Notes under the pieces: generated by a model
The model's database searches: none
Seen by the model: the letters and a program-made list of their open reading frames with translations, nothing else
What the model was told of the DNA's origin: nothing
Source of the DNA: Pseudomonas fluorescens
GTDB taxonomy: Bacteria > Pseudomonadota > Gammaproteobacteria > Pseudomonadales > Pseudomonadaceae
Assembly: GCF_902497895.1 (NCBI RefSeq)
Contig: NZ_CABVHQ010000008.1
Coordinates: 62,001 to 126,000 of the forward strand
Length of the DNA stretch: 64,000 nt
Reading direction: 5' to 3'
Program-made: the position numbers and the translations under genes
In this document: positions 8,531 through 18,177 of the stretch, piece after piece
Numbering within the stretch: the first letter of the stretch is position 1
How the letters are laid out: every line of letters starts with the position of its first letter

Positions 8531-8896
8531 ATGTCTCGTTTGGCTGAATTTCGCAAGCTTGAACAACAACTCGCCGAACAGCTCGCAGAGCTCGAGTCAA
8601 TGAAAAGCGATTCCGGCCTCAAAAAGGAAATGGAATTTGAGAGCAAGCTGCGGGCGTTGCTTGGCGAGTACGGCTACAGCTTGAAAAACGTGATCAACCT
8701 GCTTGATCCACAAGCTGGTCGTCGCGCACCAGCAACCGAGTCGAAAACTGGCACTCGCAAGCCTCGCCAACTGAAGGTCTACAAAAACCCGCACACCGGC
8801 GAGGTGGTTGAAACCAAAGGTGGCAACCACAGAACTCTTAAGGAGTGGAAAGCTGAATATGGCTCTGACACCGTGGAGTCTTGGCTGACCAAGTGA
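8531..8896 (+). CDS. mvaT: MvaT/MvaU-family H-NS-like nucleoid protein
   Basis: 121 residues. The N-terminal half is a charged coiled coil (MSRLAEFRKLEQQLAEQLAE...) for dimerisation and oligomerisation. The C-terminal half carries the DNA-binding AT-pincer-like segment with RKPRQLKVYKNPHTGE and GGNHRTLKEWKAEYG. MvaT proteins silence AT-rich, foreign genes in Pseudomonas. ATG 8531 gives the normal family start; upstream in-frame codons extend into the promoter region. It is monocistronic with a strong terminator right behind. Within an island it could be either a core copy or an accessory xenogeneic silencer; the sequence does not decide. Confidence 0.9.
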   Translation: MSRLAEFRKLEQQLAEQLAELESMKSDSGLKKEMEFESKLRALLGEYGYSLKNVINLLDPQAGRRAPATESKTGTRKPRQLKVYKNPHTGEVVETKGGNHRTLKEWKAEYGSDTVESWLTK

Positions 8897-8910
8897 TGCC
8901 GTTTGATTGC

Positions 8911-8936
8911 AAAGGGCCCTTCGGGGCCCTTTTTAA
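8911..8936 (+). terminator. Intrinsic terminator of the MvaT-like gene
   Basis: AAAGGGCCC-TTCG-GGGCCC followed by TTTTT, 15 bases after the stop codon. A GC stem with a TTCG tetraloop and T-run is a textbook intrinsic terminator. Confidence 0.9.
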
Positions 8937-8967
8937 TAGTCATTTTGCCAGGCGATTGTGGGTGCGA

Positions 8968-9183
8968 TCAGCCTATTGAGCTGAATAGCTGCTCAGCGTT
9001 TTTCTTTTCACACTCAGCTTCCGCTTGCGCGCGGGTTGAGTATGAGAGGCGGAGACGATACTTCTCCTGATTATCGTAGATGTCGAAACCACCAGAGGCC
9101 ATGCTGGAGTAGTAACGGGCGCCATTGCGCGCCGATCCAGTCTCGATGGGAATCCCTGGAACGACAACGAATCTCGACACCAT
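8968..9183 (-). CDS. Small hypothetical protein
   Basis: 71 residues from ATG 9183, which has AAGGGG 6 bases upstream (ATG 9189 lies too close to that site). The composition is polar with GFDIYDNQEKYRLRLSYSTRAQAEAECEKKNA, which looks like a folded alpha/beta domain plus helix rather than random sequence. No membrane segment and no recognised family. It is convergent to the MvaT terminator and divergent from the next open frame. Probably real on the strength of the ribosome-binding site and codon use; function unknown. Confidence 0.55.
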   Translation of the reverse strand: MVSRFVVVPGIPIETGSARNGARYYSSMASGGFDIYDNQEKYRLRLSYSTRAQAEAECEKKNAEQLFSSIG

Positions 9184-9195
9184 TTTCATCCCCTT

Positions 9196-9519
9196 ATGCT
9201 TTACCTATCATTAACTATTAGCGGCATATGGCCATTATTTCAACCCCTTGCAGTTAGGAGGGTGACGAATGGGTGGGGACATAGGGGAACACTTAGTGAG
9301 TTTACCGCACATGCTTTGTTCGTCGTTGCACTGCCGCTGACTGATGGGATTGGTTTCGTGCTAGGTGCACTGCTGATACTTCAGCATGTCTGTCTGTTTC
9401 GTCGTGGCGGCTCGCCAAGGCATGATTGGCTGGCGCCGTCTGAGCCCGATTTCCCGATCTCGAGCTTGCAACATCGCGAAATGGTCATTGATCGTCGTGG
9501 GTTGAGCAAAGGCGACTAA
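9196..9519 (+). CDS. Hypothetical protein, possible membrane segment
   Basis: 107 codons with one hydrophobic stretch (about residues 40-67, HALFVVALPLTDGIGFVLGALLILQHV) and a polar, arginine-containing tail. No clear ribosome-binding site precedes the ATG and I recognise no family. Codon usage is compatible with a gene, but the frame may start later or be spurious. Divergent from the small gene at 8968-9183. Confidence 0.35.
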   Translation: MLYLSLTISGIWPLFQPLAVRRVTNGWGHRGTLSEFTAHALFVVALPLTDGIGFVLGALLILQHVCLFRRGGSPRHDWLAPSEPDFPISSLQHREMVIDRRGLSKGD

Positions 9520-9621
9520 CAGTGAGTTTTGAAGTCAGCTATGCGTATGAATCGGTTGTTAGCTGTGGTGGCAGGGTGCCACAATAGATCTTTGACGCAG
9601 CATCATGATTAGGCGGAGCGA

Positions 9622-10749
9622 ATGGATGTCCAAGGATCTCGGGATGATCAGGATTTTTTCATAGTAGAGCAGGTGCGAACTGACCGGATGCATCAGTTAT
9701 TTCGCCAATCAGTTTCTGCGGTTTTCGGTAGTTACCTGGCTGCTGTGATTCTGTGCTGGATGTGCTGGGATCGTTTTGAGCACGGCCTCATTGTTTGGTG
9801 GATAGCCATACTGACGGGATCGGCGTTGTTACGGATCTGGATGTTCATTGCCTATTTTCGCAGCCACGAAAGCGAACGCACACCTCAACGCTGGGAGCGG
9901 AAATACTGGAGTACGCTAGTATTATCCGCCGGTATCTGGGGCGCAGGGGCGTTAGCCTTAATGCCACCAAACGACCTTTTGTCGCAGACTTTGGTCATGC
10001 TTTTTATCGTCGGAATGTCGGTGAGCGCGGTGTCCTGCTACTCAGCCTATCGATACATGACGTTAGTTTCCATTGGCTTGGTTTTGTTGCCATGCACCAC
10101 ATGGCTGCTGTTTCAATCGTCTGCGATGCAGATTGGTATGGCACTGGCCGTTTTAGTGTTCACGTCATTTGTGGCCAACGCTACACGCAGTCTATCCGAT
10201 GCATTGGAAACTGCCTTTCGTCTAACACGAGAAATGGAGCGGGCGCATAGTATTTCCACTCGTGCGGCGCAGACCGATGAACTCACTGGACTGAAGAATC
10301 GTCGAGCTTTTTTTGAGCATGGCCAGCAGTTGTATAATTACTGTAAAAGCAATCGGCTACCTCTGTGCGTCGTGATGTTGGATATGGATCACTTCAAGCA
10401 TATCAACGACACCTACGGTCATCAGGTCGGGGATCAGGTTCTGCGTCAAATGGGTGTGGTCATCAATACGTCCTTTCGTGAAACTGACGTCCACGGCAGG
10501 CTGGGTGGTGAGGAGTTCGCTGTTCTACTCCCGGACACCTCCATTGAGGTCGCCGTTGAGATCGCTGAACAGCTCATCCAAACTATCGCCGGATTGATGA
10601 CTGAGCCTGGTCACTGCATAACGGCCAGCCTCGGCGTAGCGTCAACAGATACCGGTGATAACGATCTGCACAGCTTGATGAACAATGCCGATAAAGCTCT
10701 GTATCGAGCCAAGGCGATGGGACGTAATCAAATCGCTGTTGCTGAGTAG
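9622..10749 (+). CDS. Membrane-bound diguanylate cyclase (GGDEF)
   Basis: 375 residues. The N-terminal ~190 residues contain five or six hydrophobic helices with no known sensor motif. A GGDEF domain follows from TDELTGLKNRRAFF (about 220) to the C-terminus. The active-site signature is GGEEF within GRLGGEEFAVLLPDT, and the metal-binding DMDHFKHIND is present, so it should make c-di-GMP from two GTP. An RxxD product-inhibition site (RETD) sits five residues before GGEEF, so feedback control is expected. Stand-alone gene just left of the arsenic island; no arsenic link is evident. Confidence 0.9.
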   Translation: MDVQGSRDDQDFFIVEQVRTDRMHQLFRQSVSAVFGSYLAAVILCWMCWDRFEHGLIVWWIAILTGSALLRIWMFIAYFRSHESERTPQRWERKYWSTLVLSAGIWGAGALALMPPNDLLSQTLVMLFIVGMSVSAVSCYSAYRYMTLVSIGLVLLPCTTWLLFQSSAMQIGMALAVLVFTSFVANATRSLSDALETAFRLTREMERAHSISTRAAQTDELTGLKNRRAFFEHGQQLYNYCKSNRLPLCVVMLDMDHFKHINDTYGHQVGDQVLRQMGVVINTSFRETDVHGRLGGEEFAVLLPDTSIEVAVEIAEQLIQTIAGLMTEPGHCITASLGVASTDTGDNDLHSLMNNADKALYRAKAMGRNQIAVAE

Positions 10750-11011
10750 GTTTGCTTGCTGGCCGAAAACCGTCATCCGTGGCAGGCCGCTTACGATCCA
10801 ATATAGGTAGTCCGTTCCAACGCACCATCAATTTCTAACTAGCGGCCGTCTGTTGGCGGCTGTGTCAGCTTGTCCGTGACTATTGGCGCGATCATACGGT
10901 TACAGACATCCATCAGCATCGACGTGCCGTGCGGGCATGGCACTCGTCCAGACCGGGTTGTGTATGCATAATCAAAGGGAGATGGAGTGGTTAACAAGAG
11001 AGGCGTCACCG

Positions 11012-11473
11012 ATGAGCGACCAGATTGAAATTCGAGTGAGGCAACTCACTAGCGCCGAGATACCGGCGTTGAGCGTTTTTCTGAGCGAGGCTCGGCTTCC
11101 AACGGAGGATCTGTTGCTTCCTGATCGGGTGTTCTATCGATTCGAACAAGATGGAGAGTTACTTGGGTTTGGTGGAATCGAAGGGGCAGGTTCTGATCGA
11201 TTGCTGCGCTCCCTCATTGTGTTGGATAGTCGACGGGGACGGGGTAATGGGTGTCGCTTGCTGGCGATGCTTGAACAGGTAGCGTTAACAGATGGAGCAC
11301 GACGACTGCATTTGCTGACGAATACAGCTTCGGTTTTCTTCGGTGCAAACGGTTATCGAACAGTCTCACGTGTCGAGGCCCCCGGGACGATTTCTAGGTC
11401 AGCTGAGTTCACCTCACTCTGTCCCGCTTCGGCGGTGTACATGGTGAAAGACATGGAACCTTTCTCTGACTGA
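11012..11473 (+). CDS. arsN2: Arsenic-associated GNAT acetyltransferase ArsN2
   Basis: 153-residue GNAT-fold N-acetyltransferase. The pattern LLRSLIVLDSRRGRGNGCRLL is the acetyl-CoA-binding motif A. LHLLTNTASVFFGANGYRTVSR and EFTSLCPASAVYM at the C-terminus are typical of the ArsN2 group found in ars operons, which are thought to acetylate arsenic-bearing small molecules. ATG 11012 has AGAGG 8 bases upstream; longer in-frame starts lack one. It lies at the left edge of the arsenic island, convergent to arsA, with an IS3 transposase scrap just after its stop. Confidence 0.82.
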   Translation: MSDQIEIRVRQLTSAEIPALSVFLSEARLPTEDLLLPDRVFYRFEQDGELLGFGGIEGAGSDRLLRSLIVLDSRRGRGNGCRLLAMLEQVALTDGARRLHLLTNTASVFFGANGYRTVSRVEAPGTISRSAEFTSLCPASAVYMVKDMEPFSD

Positions 11474-11477
11474 ATGT

Positions 11478-11560
11478 TGAAACCATGACGGCGTTTGGGG
11501 TTGTAGAACATCTCAATGTCATCGAGCACATCACCGTGAGCATCCACGCTCCATGAAGCG
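11478..11560 (-). pseudogene. IS3-family transposase (OrfB) C-terminal scrap
   Basis: The minus strand encodes DVLDDIEMFYNPKRRHG, the very characteristic C-terminal motif of IS3-family OrfB transposases (..DYIEMFYNPxRRH..). Nothing else of the element is recognisable. It marks a former insertion at the left edge of the arsenic island. Confidence 0.7.
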
Positions 11561-11637
11561 TGGGCACTCGCAAGCAAAGAAAACCAAGGGCGATTCAGTG
11601 CCAGCGTTGATCCCTTCAGACTCTTCACTCAGGCTTG

Positions 11638-13398
11638 TCAGCTCTGTCTCTCGCTTAGTCGGAGCAAGCGTTCTACCCCAACAGGCTCCTCAGCCATCAA
11701 GGGGATCACGGCATAGCGTTGGGCGTGTTCGCGCGCCACATGCTCAATTTCTTTGAGCTCATTTCGGGCTCGCTTACGAAGTAATGGTGATTGAGTCCTG
11801 GACGCCGCGATGCTGTTGTTGATCACCCACGCCCAGGGTTCAATGCCTGCGCGGCGCAGATCGGTTTCCAGATTGGCAGCTTCAAGCACCGGAGTCGTCT
11901 CGGCCAATGTAACCAGTAAAATCTTGGTTTGTTTTGGGTCTTGAAGCTGCATCATTGGCGTACTGAAGCGGGTATTGCTGCCTTGCATCTGCCGAGCGAT
12001 GTCGCGGTGATAAGCACCCGTGGCATCAAGCAACAAAAGGGTATGCCCGGTCGGCGCTGTATCCATAACCACAAACTTCTTTCCCGCCTCCCGAATAACG
12101 CGCGAGAAGGCCTGAAAAACTGCGATTTCTTCAGTGCAGGGCGAGCGAAGATCCTCTGCCAAAAGCGCTTTTCCGAACTCGTCTAGCTTTGCGCCTTTAG
12201 AGGCCATTACCTGATCACGATAGCGTTGAGTTTCAACGTGAGGATCTATGCGACTGAGGGTCAGGTTCGTCATTGCCCCATCCAGGGTTTCTGCCAGATG
12301 AGCCGCTGGATCGGACGTGGTGAGGTGAACCGGTAACCCTCTGTGTGCCAATTCGACTGCCACCGCCGCCGCGAGTGTTGTTTTTCCGACTCCACCTTTA
12401 CCCATGACCATAATCAGTCCATGACCATCAGCGGCAATTTCATCGACTAAATCACTCAGGCTTGGCGCATGAATCTCGACCGCTGCAGATTCAAGCTCTT
12501 CAACGGCTTGACTATCTTCACTCAGCAACTGTTTCAGCGCTTCAACGCCGACCAGATTGAAGGCTTTCAGGGGAAGCTGATCAAAGGGCAGCGCCTTGAG
12601 CTCATCCGGCATCCCGGTAAGGGCTGCCTGTTCCCGTGCATACACTGCTGCGGCTAAAGGGTCTTTCTCTGCCTCAGTACTGGGCAACACTCCGTTGACC
12701 ACCAGGTATTGCTTGCTCAGGCCAATACCCGCAAGCTCTTCGTGGGTGCGTGCGGCTTCACGCAGTGTGGCCGTTTGGGCGCGAGCAACCAGTACGAGCC
12801 GAGTACGTGCGGGATCGGACAGGGCTTCAACAGCCTTACAATATTGATCGCGCTGTTTATCGAGACCAGCCAACGGCCCCAAGCACGAGGCATCACCCTG
12901 GCCGGCCTCAAGGAAACCACTCCAGGCTCCAGGTAGTTGGAGCAGGCGAATGGTGTGACCGGTCGGGGCTGTATCAAAGATGATGTAGTCAAAGCCATCA
13001 GTGTGCTTCGAGCCCACCAGGAGCTCGGTGAACTCATCAAAGGATGCAATTTCTGTTGTACAGGCACCGGACAACTGTTCTTCCATGCCTTTGACCACAT
13101 CGGCGTCCAGCACGCCTCGCGCAGGCCCGACAATACGGTCTCGGTAGGCCTGAGCTGCGGCCTGGGGGTCAATTTCGAGCGCTGACAAGTTAGCAACGGC
13201 AGGTACAGGGGTGATGTTGTTGCCAATGCTGATGCCAAATACTTGTCCCACGTTGGACGCCGGGTCGGTACTCACCAGCAGGACGCGTTTGCCTTGAGCC
13301 GTCAGCTGCAGCGCTGTAGCGCAGGCAATCGACGTTTTGCCAACACCGCCTTTGCCAGTAAAAAACAGAAAACGTGGTGCGTTCTCAAGAAACTGCAT
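11638..13398 (-). CDS. arsA: Arsenite efflux ATPase subunit ArsA
   Basis: 586 residues in two homologous halves, each with a deviant Walker A loop GKGGVGKT (about residues 15-22 and 335-343) and the signal-transducing DTAPTGHT. Cysteines in SGACTTEIASF, QGDASCLGP and RSPCTEEIAVF correspond to the three As(III)-binding cysteines of classical ArsA. It hydrolyses ATP to energise arsenite extrusion through ArsB or an Acr3 pump. Start ATG 13398 follows an AGGGAAA ribosome-binding site; the frame is open 17 codons further. Unusual: no arsD chaperone gene and no pump gene adjoin it; the nearest pump is Acr3 at 20181. It is convergent to arsN2. Confidence 0.93.
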   Translation of the reverse strand: MQFLENAPRFLFFTGKGGVGKTSIACATALQLTAQGKRVLLVSTDPASNVGQVFGISIGNNITPVPAVANLSALEIDPQAAAQAYRDRIVGPARGVLDADVVKGMEEQLSGACTTEIASFDEFTELLVGSKHTDGFDYIIFDTAPTGHTIRLLQLPGAWSGFLEAGQGDASCLGPLAGLDKQRDQYCKAVEALSDPARTRLVLVARAQTATLREAARTHEELAGIGLSKQYLVVNGVLPSTEAEKDPLAAAVYAREQAALTGMPDELKALPFDQLPLKAFNLVGVEALKQLLSEDSQAVEELESAAVEIHAPSLSDLVDEIAADGHGLIMVMGKGGVGKTTLAAAVAVELAHRGLPVHLTTSDPAAHLAETLDGAMTNLTLSRIDPHVETQRYRDQVMASKGAKLDEFGKALLAEDLRSPCTEEIAVFQAFSRVIREAGKKFVVMDTAPTGHTLLLLDATGAYHRDIARQMQGSNTRFSTPMMQLQDPKQTKILLVTLAETTPVLEAANLETDLRRAGIEPWAWVINNSIAASRTQSPLLRKRARNELKEIEHVAREHAQRYAVIPLMAEEPVGVERLLRLSERQS

Positions 13399-13460
13399 GA
13401 GTATTTCCCTAGCGATTCGACAGTCCGAACTCGTACGCACGAGTGCCATTGACCCTTTTT

Positions 13461-13493
13461 ACTAATCAGAGCATTACCCGCACACTGATTAGT
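13461..13493. promoter_or_regulatory. Inverted repeat upstream of arsA, candidate operator
   Basis: ACTAATCAG at 13461-13469 and CTGATTAGT at 13485-13493 form a perfect 9-bp inverted repeat with a 15-base spacer, about 65 bases upstream of the arsA start. One ACTAATCAG half also occurs at 18705-18713 between the two divergent ars operons. It could be the operator of an ArsR-family or other regulator; unproven. Confidence 0.4.
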
Positions 13494-13750
13494 GCGCTTA
13501 CCTGATAGTCGTTATGCCCAGCGACCAGGATTGATAGCGCGTCCTGAGTCTAGTCCCTGTGTGGATGAGACGTTCTGATCCGCGTCAAGCCTGGAGTAAT
13601 AGCCGCAAGTGTATTTAGGCGCCTGGGCGGGGCTTGGAAAGACTTGCTGTAGAGCCCGCCGGTCGAGACTCCAGCCGGCACTGCTTCAAGCGCATTGAAG
13701 TCGGTGATGCTTTTCTGACAGGAGGGCGGGCTATGAGAAGGGTGTCTGAC

Positions 13751-13781
13751 GCCCCCATACAATTTAAATTGGCATGGGGGC
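13751..13781. repeat. 31-bp near-perfect palindrome downstream of aioA
   Basis: GCCCCCAT (13751-13758) pairs with ATGGGGGC (13774-13781), and the centre AATTTAAATT is itself palindromic, so nearly the whole 31 bases can fold. There is no T-run on either side. It may be a transcript-end stabilising hairpin of the aio operon or an inserted palindromic element. The gene-free stretch 13450-13840 otherwise holds only the inverted repeat above and a short arsC-like scrap. Confidence 0.5.
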
Positions 13782-13840
13782 AGTGCGTCTAGCGTGACCA
13801 CCTCGGGTAGAAAAGCCCGGCTAACGCTAAACAAGCGCGA

Positions 13841-16324
13841 TTACACGTTAAACCTTCGCGACTTGAAGCTGATCTTCTCCTTGAATTCCTCCACTTTCCC
13901 GATGCGGCGAATGTTCGCCCACGTCCCTTTGTAATATGGGATTACGTTTCGGTCTGTCCACGGCGTGGTCAGATCGCCCATCACGCCGTTGAAATGGCCG
14001 AACTGCATAAACGTCTGGTTACGCTTGATATCCGATTCCAGGTAGGCCAGAGCGTAGGACGAACCGTAGTCGTTAAACACCTCGACCACGTCCCCGGATG
14101 TAATGCCTAAGACTTGTGCATCGTCGGGGTTAATTTCCAGATAGGCCATTGGCACACGCCGTTGTACGAAGTCGTTGTATTGATCGTGGTAGAGCGTTTG
14201 CCACACTTCGTTGATGCGCCCGTTGTTGACCCAGAACTGGTATTTCTCTTTCTGCTCTGCCACTGGCTTCGGCAACCCTGGCCACGTCGCTGACTTGAAC
14301 TCAGCCTTGCCGTCCGGCGTCTCGAACTTGTAATCGGTGTAGAGCATCTCTGTGCCGATCAGTTTGCCATCTCGGTATTCTTTGGCGGGTAACTGAACTC
14401 CATTGTTGCCCATGGCCCTCAACCGCTCGTAGGTGACAAGATTGCCCGTGTTGCCGCCCTGGCTGTCGATTGGGCCGGCACCGGCTTGGCCGGCCATGCG
14501 AAAGCCATCATTGAAGGCGTCCTCCTCGGTTTTCCAGTCGAACCCTGCAAAACGCGCCGCCATTTCCTGTTTTCCTTCTGCGAGATACATCTGCTGAAGG
14601 GTATTGGCGATAGCCGCCGCGATTAGGCAGTCGGCTTTCGCCGAGCCAGGAGGATCCGTGAATCTTTCCGATAGCCGCATCCTGCGCTCCCCATTCATAG
14701 AGGTCAGATTCATCTCACCTGGATGGGCTGCCGGCAGCATTACATGTGCGGCTTCTGCCAGTTTGGTGGGGTAGAGGTTGATATTGGCAAGGAAAAGCCC
14801 GCCTTTGGTTTTCACCGCATCGTAAATCGCATCGACCATCTGCGCGGTTGAACCGCCACGGACATTGGCCATGGCCTCTCTGACAATATTGGCGCGTCGT
14901 AGAATGACAGTGCGATGTTGCTCGGCATTGAGCGTGGTCTGGAACGGGTTGGCCCCCCATGCCGTATACATCATGCCCTTGCCGTTGATGATCTCCTGAT
15001 CCACGTAGATCTTGGTGTCGCCTGGATAGGGAGGACGTGTGTACCCCTCCTGATGCCCACCCATCCGCACCACACCTGTACCCCGTCGTCCGACGTTATG
15101 GGTCGCCAGCACTAGGTCGACCAAGGCGGACTGGATGAGATAGTTGTCATTCCCCCAGATGATCCCTTTTTCGTATGCATGCATGGTGTGAGGGCGGTGG
15201 CCAGACGCTTTGGGTTTGTAGGCCCATTCGGCTGCAAGCTTGAGTTTATCTGCCGACACGCCAGTGATACGGCTGGTTTCTTCAAGCGACAGCCGGTTGG
15301 CTTGAAGTGCTTGATCGAACCCCTTGGTATGGGCCGCGATAAATTCCTGGTCATGCCATTTTTGTTCAACCACGTAGGTCAACAGGCCGTTGAACAGAGC
15401 GATATCTGACCCCGGCTCGATATCGAGGTGAAGCACGTTGTCCTTACCTGCCGCTTGTTCGGCTACCGCGATAGTGGGCGTCCTGCGCGGGTCAACAAAG
15501 ATCACTTTCGCAGGGACGACACTCTCACCAGGAAAACGCTGTTTACGTTTGTCGACCGTCTGCCCCTGCAAGTTGGGTAGCCAGTGGGCCAGGAAGTAGT
15601 TGGTTTGGGTTTCGTATGAGTTGCAGCCGATGGCAATAATGACGTCGGCCAACTCGGCGTCTTCATAGCTGTTGTTGAGTTCGCCAATGCCCATCTCGCG
15701 GGTAGCGTGGCACTCGGAGTTATAGGCCGGGCGGTTGTGGATACGCACCAGTGGTGTTTTCAACGCAGTGAACATCAACTTGCCGGTGCCCCAAGTATTC
15801 TCGAATCCGCCTCCAGCGCCTCCGTGATCGAAGCAGTCGAAGGCGAGCGAGGCAGGCCCATCATTATCAAGAATCTTTTTGGTCACCCCGGCGTAAAGCG
15901 CCAGTGCATCATCCCAGCTGGTGTCCACCCACTGATCAGCCACATAAACGCGTGGGCTGCGTAACCGCTCCTTGCCTACGCCGTCGGGGCTGTACATGAC
16001 CTTGGCCAATTGTCCGCCTCGCGTGGAAGACAGCCCTTTATTAACTTCGCACTGTTTGTCCGGCACGATCATGATGTTGTAGCGCTTGCCATCCTTATCG
16101 GTGATCGTGTTCTGCATTGCCGGCGTCATGATGACCGCCAGGGGAGGTAACTGTTTGCGAAAGTCGAGCCCGAGTGCGTTTTCATCGGGTGCCCGTCCAC
16201 CTTCCTGATTTTCCGGCCATTTGTACACGTGATAGCCACAACCCACGATGCAGAAGTGGCATGTCAGGTTGGTCTTTTGGGCATCTGTAGGAGGCAGTGC
16301 CACACGATCTTTGTTGGTTGCCAT
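13841..16324 (-). CDS. aioA: Arsenite oxidase large subunit AioA (Mo-bisMGD)
   Basis: 827 residues from ATG 16324 (15 bases after the aioB stop; ATG 16342 would overlap aioB). A DMSO-reductase-family molybdopterin enzyme. C22-x2-C25-x3-C29 in [11 protein letters not shown] binds the 3Fe-4S cluster, the arsenite oxidase spacing that lacks the fourth cysteine. Further family marks are [38 protein letters not shown] and [19 protein letters not shown] (given here piecewise). It oxidises As(III) to As(V) in the periplasm, passing electrons through the Rieske cluster of AioB to a c-type cytochrome or azurin. It has no signal peptide of its own and is exported with AioB through Tat. No aioXSR sensors or cytochrome gene are nearby. 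Confidence 0.96.
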   Translation of the reverse strand: MATNKDRVALPPTDAQKTNLTCHFCIVGCGYHVYKWPENQEGGRAPDENALGLDFRKQLPPLAVIMTPAMQNTITDKDGKRYNIMIVPDKQCEVNKGLSSTRGGQLAKVMYSPDGVGKERLRSPRVYVADQWVDTSWDDALALYAGVTKKILDNDGPASLAFDCFDHGGAGGGFENTWGTGKLMFTALKTPLVRIHNRPAYNSECHATREMGIGELNNSYEDAELADVIIAIGCNSYETQTNYFLAHWLPNLQGQTVDKRKQRFPGESVVPAKVIFVDPRRTPTIAVAEQAAGKDNVLHLDIEPGSDIALFNGLLTYVVEQKWHDQEFIAAHTKGFDQALQANRLSLEETSRITGVSADKLKLAAEWAYKPKASGHRPHTMHAYEKGIIWGNDNYLIQSALVDLVLATHNVGRRGTGVVRMGGHQEGYTRPPYPGDTKIYVDQEIINGKGMMYTAWGANPFQTTLNAEQHRTVILRRANIVREAMANVRGGSTAQMVDAIYDAVKTKGGLFLANINLYPTKLAEAAHVMLPAAHPGEMNLTSMNGERRMRLSERFTDPPGSAKADCLIAAAIANTLQQMYLAEGKQEMAARFAGFDWKTEEDAFNDGFRMAGQAGAGPIDSQGGNTGNLVTYERLRAMGNNGVQLPAKEYRDGKLIGTEMLYTDYKFETPDGKAEFKSATWPGLPKPVAEQKEKYQFWVNNGRINEVWQTLYHDQYNDFVQRRVPMAYLEINPDDAQVLGITSGDVVEVFNDYGSSYALAYLESDIKRNQTFMQFGHFNGVMGDLTTPWTDRNVIPYYKGTWANIRRIGKVEEFKEKISFKSRRFNV

Positions 16325-16338
16325 TTTTAATCTCCTTA

Positions 16339-16857
16339 TCAAAGGAGGTTGGACTGACGTCCGTAGATCAACCCTTCGACGGCAACTGCACGTACCGAAT
16401 CGTCTTTGGGGTTGTATTCGAGCACTACGCTGGGCAAGTTCTCGGTGGCTTGGCCGGAAACCATCTGACCAGCATTCTCAGGGTCGAAGATGCTGAAGTG
16501 GCAGGGGCATTTGAACAATCGCCTCTCTGCGTCATAGGCAACCGGGCAGCCCATGTGTGTGCATAGGGTGCTGTACGCGACAATGTCACGTTCCGGGCCG
16601 ACGCCGCCCGGAACAGGAGCGCCCATCTTGATTAATGCACAAGGTGAGGCGGCATCGGGATAGGAAAATTGGACTGGCGTATTGACCTGCAATTTCTGCG
16701 CTTTGGTGATCGCTTTCATTTGGTAGGGGAGATTGACTCGCCCCTCTACCGCAGGCGTTGATGTCGCCGCTTGTGTGAGTTCGGGCAGCCCAATAGCCAC
16801 GCTCGCGGCAACCCCGCCTCCCAGTTTCAGGAAGCCTCTTCTGGAAATAGATGCCAT
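16339..16857 (-). CDS. aioB: Arsenite oxidase small subunit AioB (Rieske)
   Basis: 172 residues. The N-terminus [11 protein letters not shown] followed by a hydrophobic stretch is a twin-arginine signal, so the folded heterodimer is exported by Tat. Rieske 2Fe-2S ligands are C99-T-H101 in CTHMGC and C117-x2-H120 in CPCH; C104 and C119 could form the disulfide that some AioB proteins carry. First gene of the aioBA operon, 14 bases before aioA. A possible sigma-70 -10 (TATCCT) with a weak TTGGCC -35 lies at about 16935-16970 on this strand. I found no convincing sigma-54 site, unlike AioSR-controlled operons. Confidence 0.95.
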   Translation of the reverse strand: MASISRRGFLKLGGGVAASVAIGLPELTQAATSTPAVEGRVNLPYQMKAITKAQKLQVNTPVQFSYPDAASPCALIKMGAPVPGGVGPERDIVAYSTLCTHMGCPVAYDAERRLFKCPCHFSIFDPENAGQMVSGQATENLPSVVLEYNPKDDSVRAVAVEGLIYGRQSNLL

Positions 16858-17054
16858 CTCTGCCTCCGCATTACGCTTGCGATGCAGTCGGCCCCGCCTG
16901 TGTCGTAAGCGACTTTGACTTCAACCTATTCAGCATAGGATAGAAAGCCCTGTTTTGTGGCCAAAATGGCTTAGATGTCGAGTGAGTTCAAAGGGCCTGC
17001 TAGTGGCAATGCAAAGATCCGGTTGAGGTAGGCGTGCATCATTGCTTTAGTTGC

Positions 17055-18140
17055 TCATCGCTGCGTGGCTATCACCAGTTCTGTACCTGTGGAACGCAGA
17101 TGGCGTAGCAAGTGTGGAAGGATGACTTCAGCGTCAGGCCCTACACCTCTGAGAGTTGCTGAGGCGAAATTGCGCTGCTTTGGTAACCCCATAAAGTACA
17201 GGCCTGGGATGTGCAGTGCTCGTCCATCGCGCTGCATCAATCGCCCTCGATCATCCGTCACCGCGAGGTCTTCAAGAAAGGAAATATTTGGGCGGAACCC
17301 AGTGGCGAAGACTAGGCAATCAACGGCTTCGTGGTGACCATCCGCCCAAACAACCCCGGTTGGAGTTACTTGCCCGAACATCGACCGCTGATTGAATAGT
17401 CCTGACTTCAGCGCTTTTTTGTAAGTGCCGTCATCCAATACCGGCGTGCTCTGATCATTGAGCCAGCGAGTTCTTTCCAGGCCTGTCCATCTCAGCCAAG
17501 CGTGGAAATCCGCGCCGAGTAGCTTCTGCGGAAAGAATCGAATCGCCTCGCGCGTGGCAAGCGTGACCTTGGCCACCTTGGCTAACTCGTAAGCAATCTG
17601 CACTGCCGAGTTCGCCGCTCCAATCACTACGATGCGTTGCCCACTGAACATTTCCACATTCCGATACTCGGCACTGTGAAGGCGAACACCTTGGAAGCTT
17701 TCGAGCCCAGGAGCTTCAGGTGTATAGGGGCGACTGAATGCCCCCGATGCCACGATCAGCGCCCTGGTAAAGAAGCGCTGCCCATTGGCTGCCACTATCT
17801 GGAACCCCCCAGCTTCTTGATTCACCTTTATGACCTGTATCCCCGGAAGAATCGGCAACTGGAAAAATCTGGCGTACTGCTCCAGGTAGCGCACTACTTC
17901 ATCGCGGGAGGGGTAGTGCCCCGGTTCTCCAGGAAATGTCAGCCCCGGTAGTGAGGAGTACGCTGCCGGCGAGAACAGTTCGAGGCTGTCGTAGTAGTTA
18001 CGCCAGTTACCACCTGGTTGCTGCTGCTCATCCAAGATAAGAAAATCGAGCCCCTGCTGTTTCAAATGCCAGCCACAGGCGAGCCCTGCTTGCCCCGCGC
18101 CTATTACGACAACATCAAATGGGCGTTCTGTTGTGTTCAT
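17055..18140 (-). CDS. arsO: ArsO-type flavin monooxygenase
   Basis: 361 residues. FAD-binding Rossmann motif VVIGAGQAGLACGWHL at the N-terminus, a second nucleotide-binding site VVIGAANSAVQIAYEL near residue 170, and the FATGFRPN motif near 285, as in class B flavoprotein monooxygenases. GGNWRNYYDSLELFSPAAYSSLPG is characteristic of ArsO, which is regularly found beside ars genes; its exact arsenical substrate is not established. ATG 18140 is used; an ATG six codons upstream is possible. It lies 37 bases after an arsR gene on the same strand and is probably co-transcribed with it. Confidence 0.88.
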   Translation of the reverse strand: MNTTERPFDVVVIGAGQAGLACGWHLKQQGLDFLILDEQQQPGGNWRNYYDSLELFSPAAYSSLPGLTFPGEPGHYPSRDEVVRYLEQYARFFQLPILPGIQVIKVNQEAGGFQIVAANGQRFFTRALIVASGAFSRPYTPEAPGLESFQGVRLHSAEYRNVEMFSGQRIVVIGAANSAVQIAYELAKVAKVTLATREAIRFFPQKLLGADFHAWLRWTGLERTRWLNDQSTPVLDDGTYKKALKSGLFNQRSMFGQVTPTGVVWADGHHEAVDCLVFATGFRPNISFLEDLAVTDDRGRLMQRDGRALHIPGLYFMGLPKQRNFASATLRGVGPDAEVILPHLLRHLRSTGTELVIATQR

Positions 18141-18177
18141 GTGTGCGCACCTATACACATATTAAGATAAGAAAAAA

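Noticed and set aside
16860..17050. Sigma-54 promoter for aioBA
   Set aside because: I looked for TGGCAC-N5-TTGC on the minus strand and found no acceptable match.
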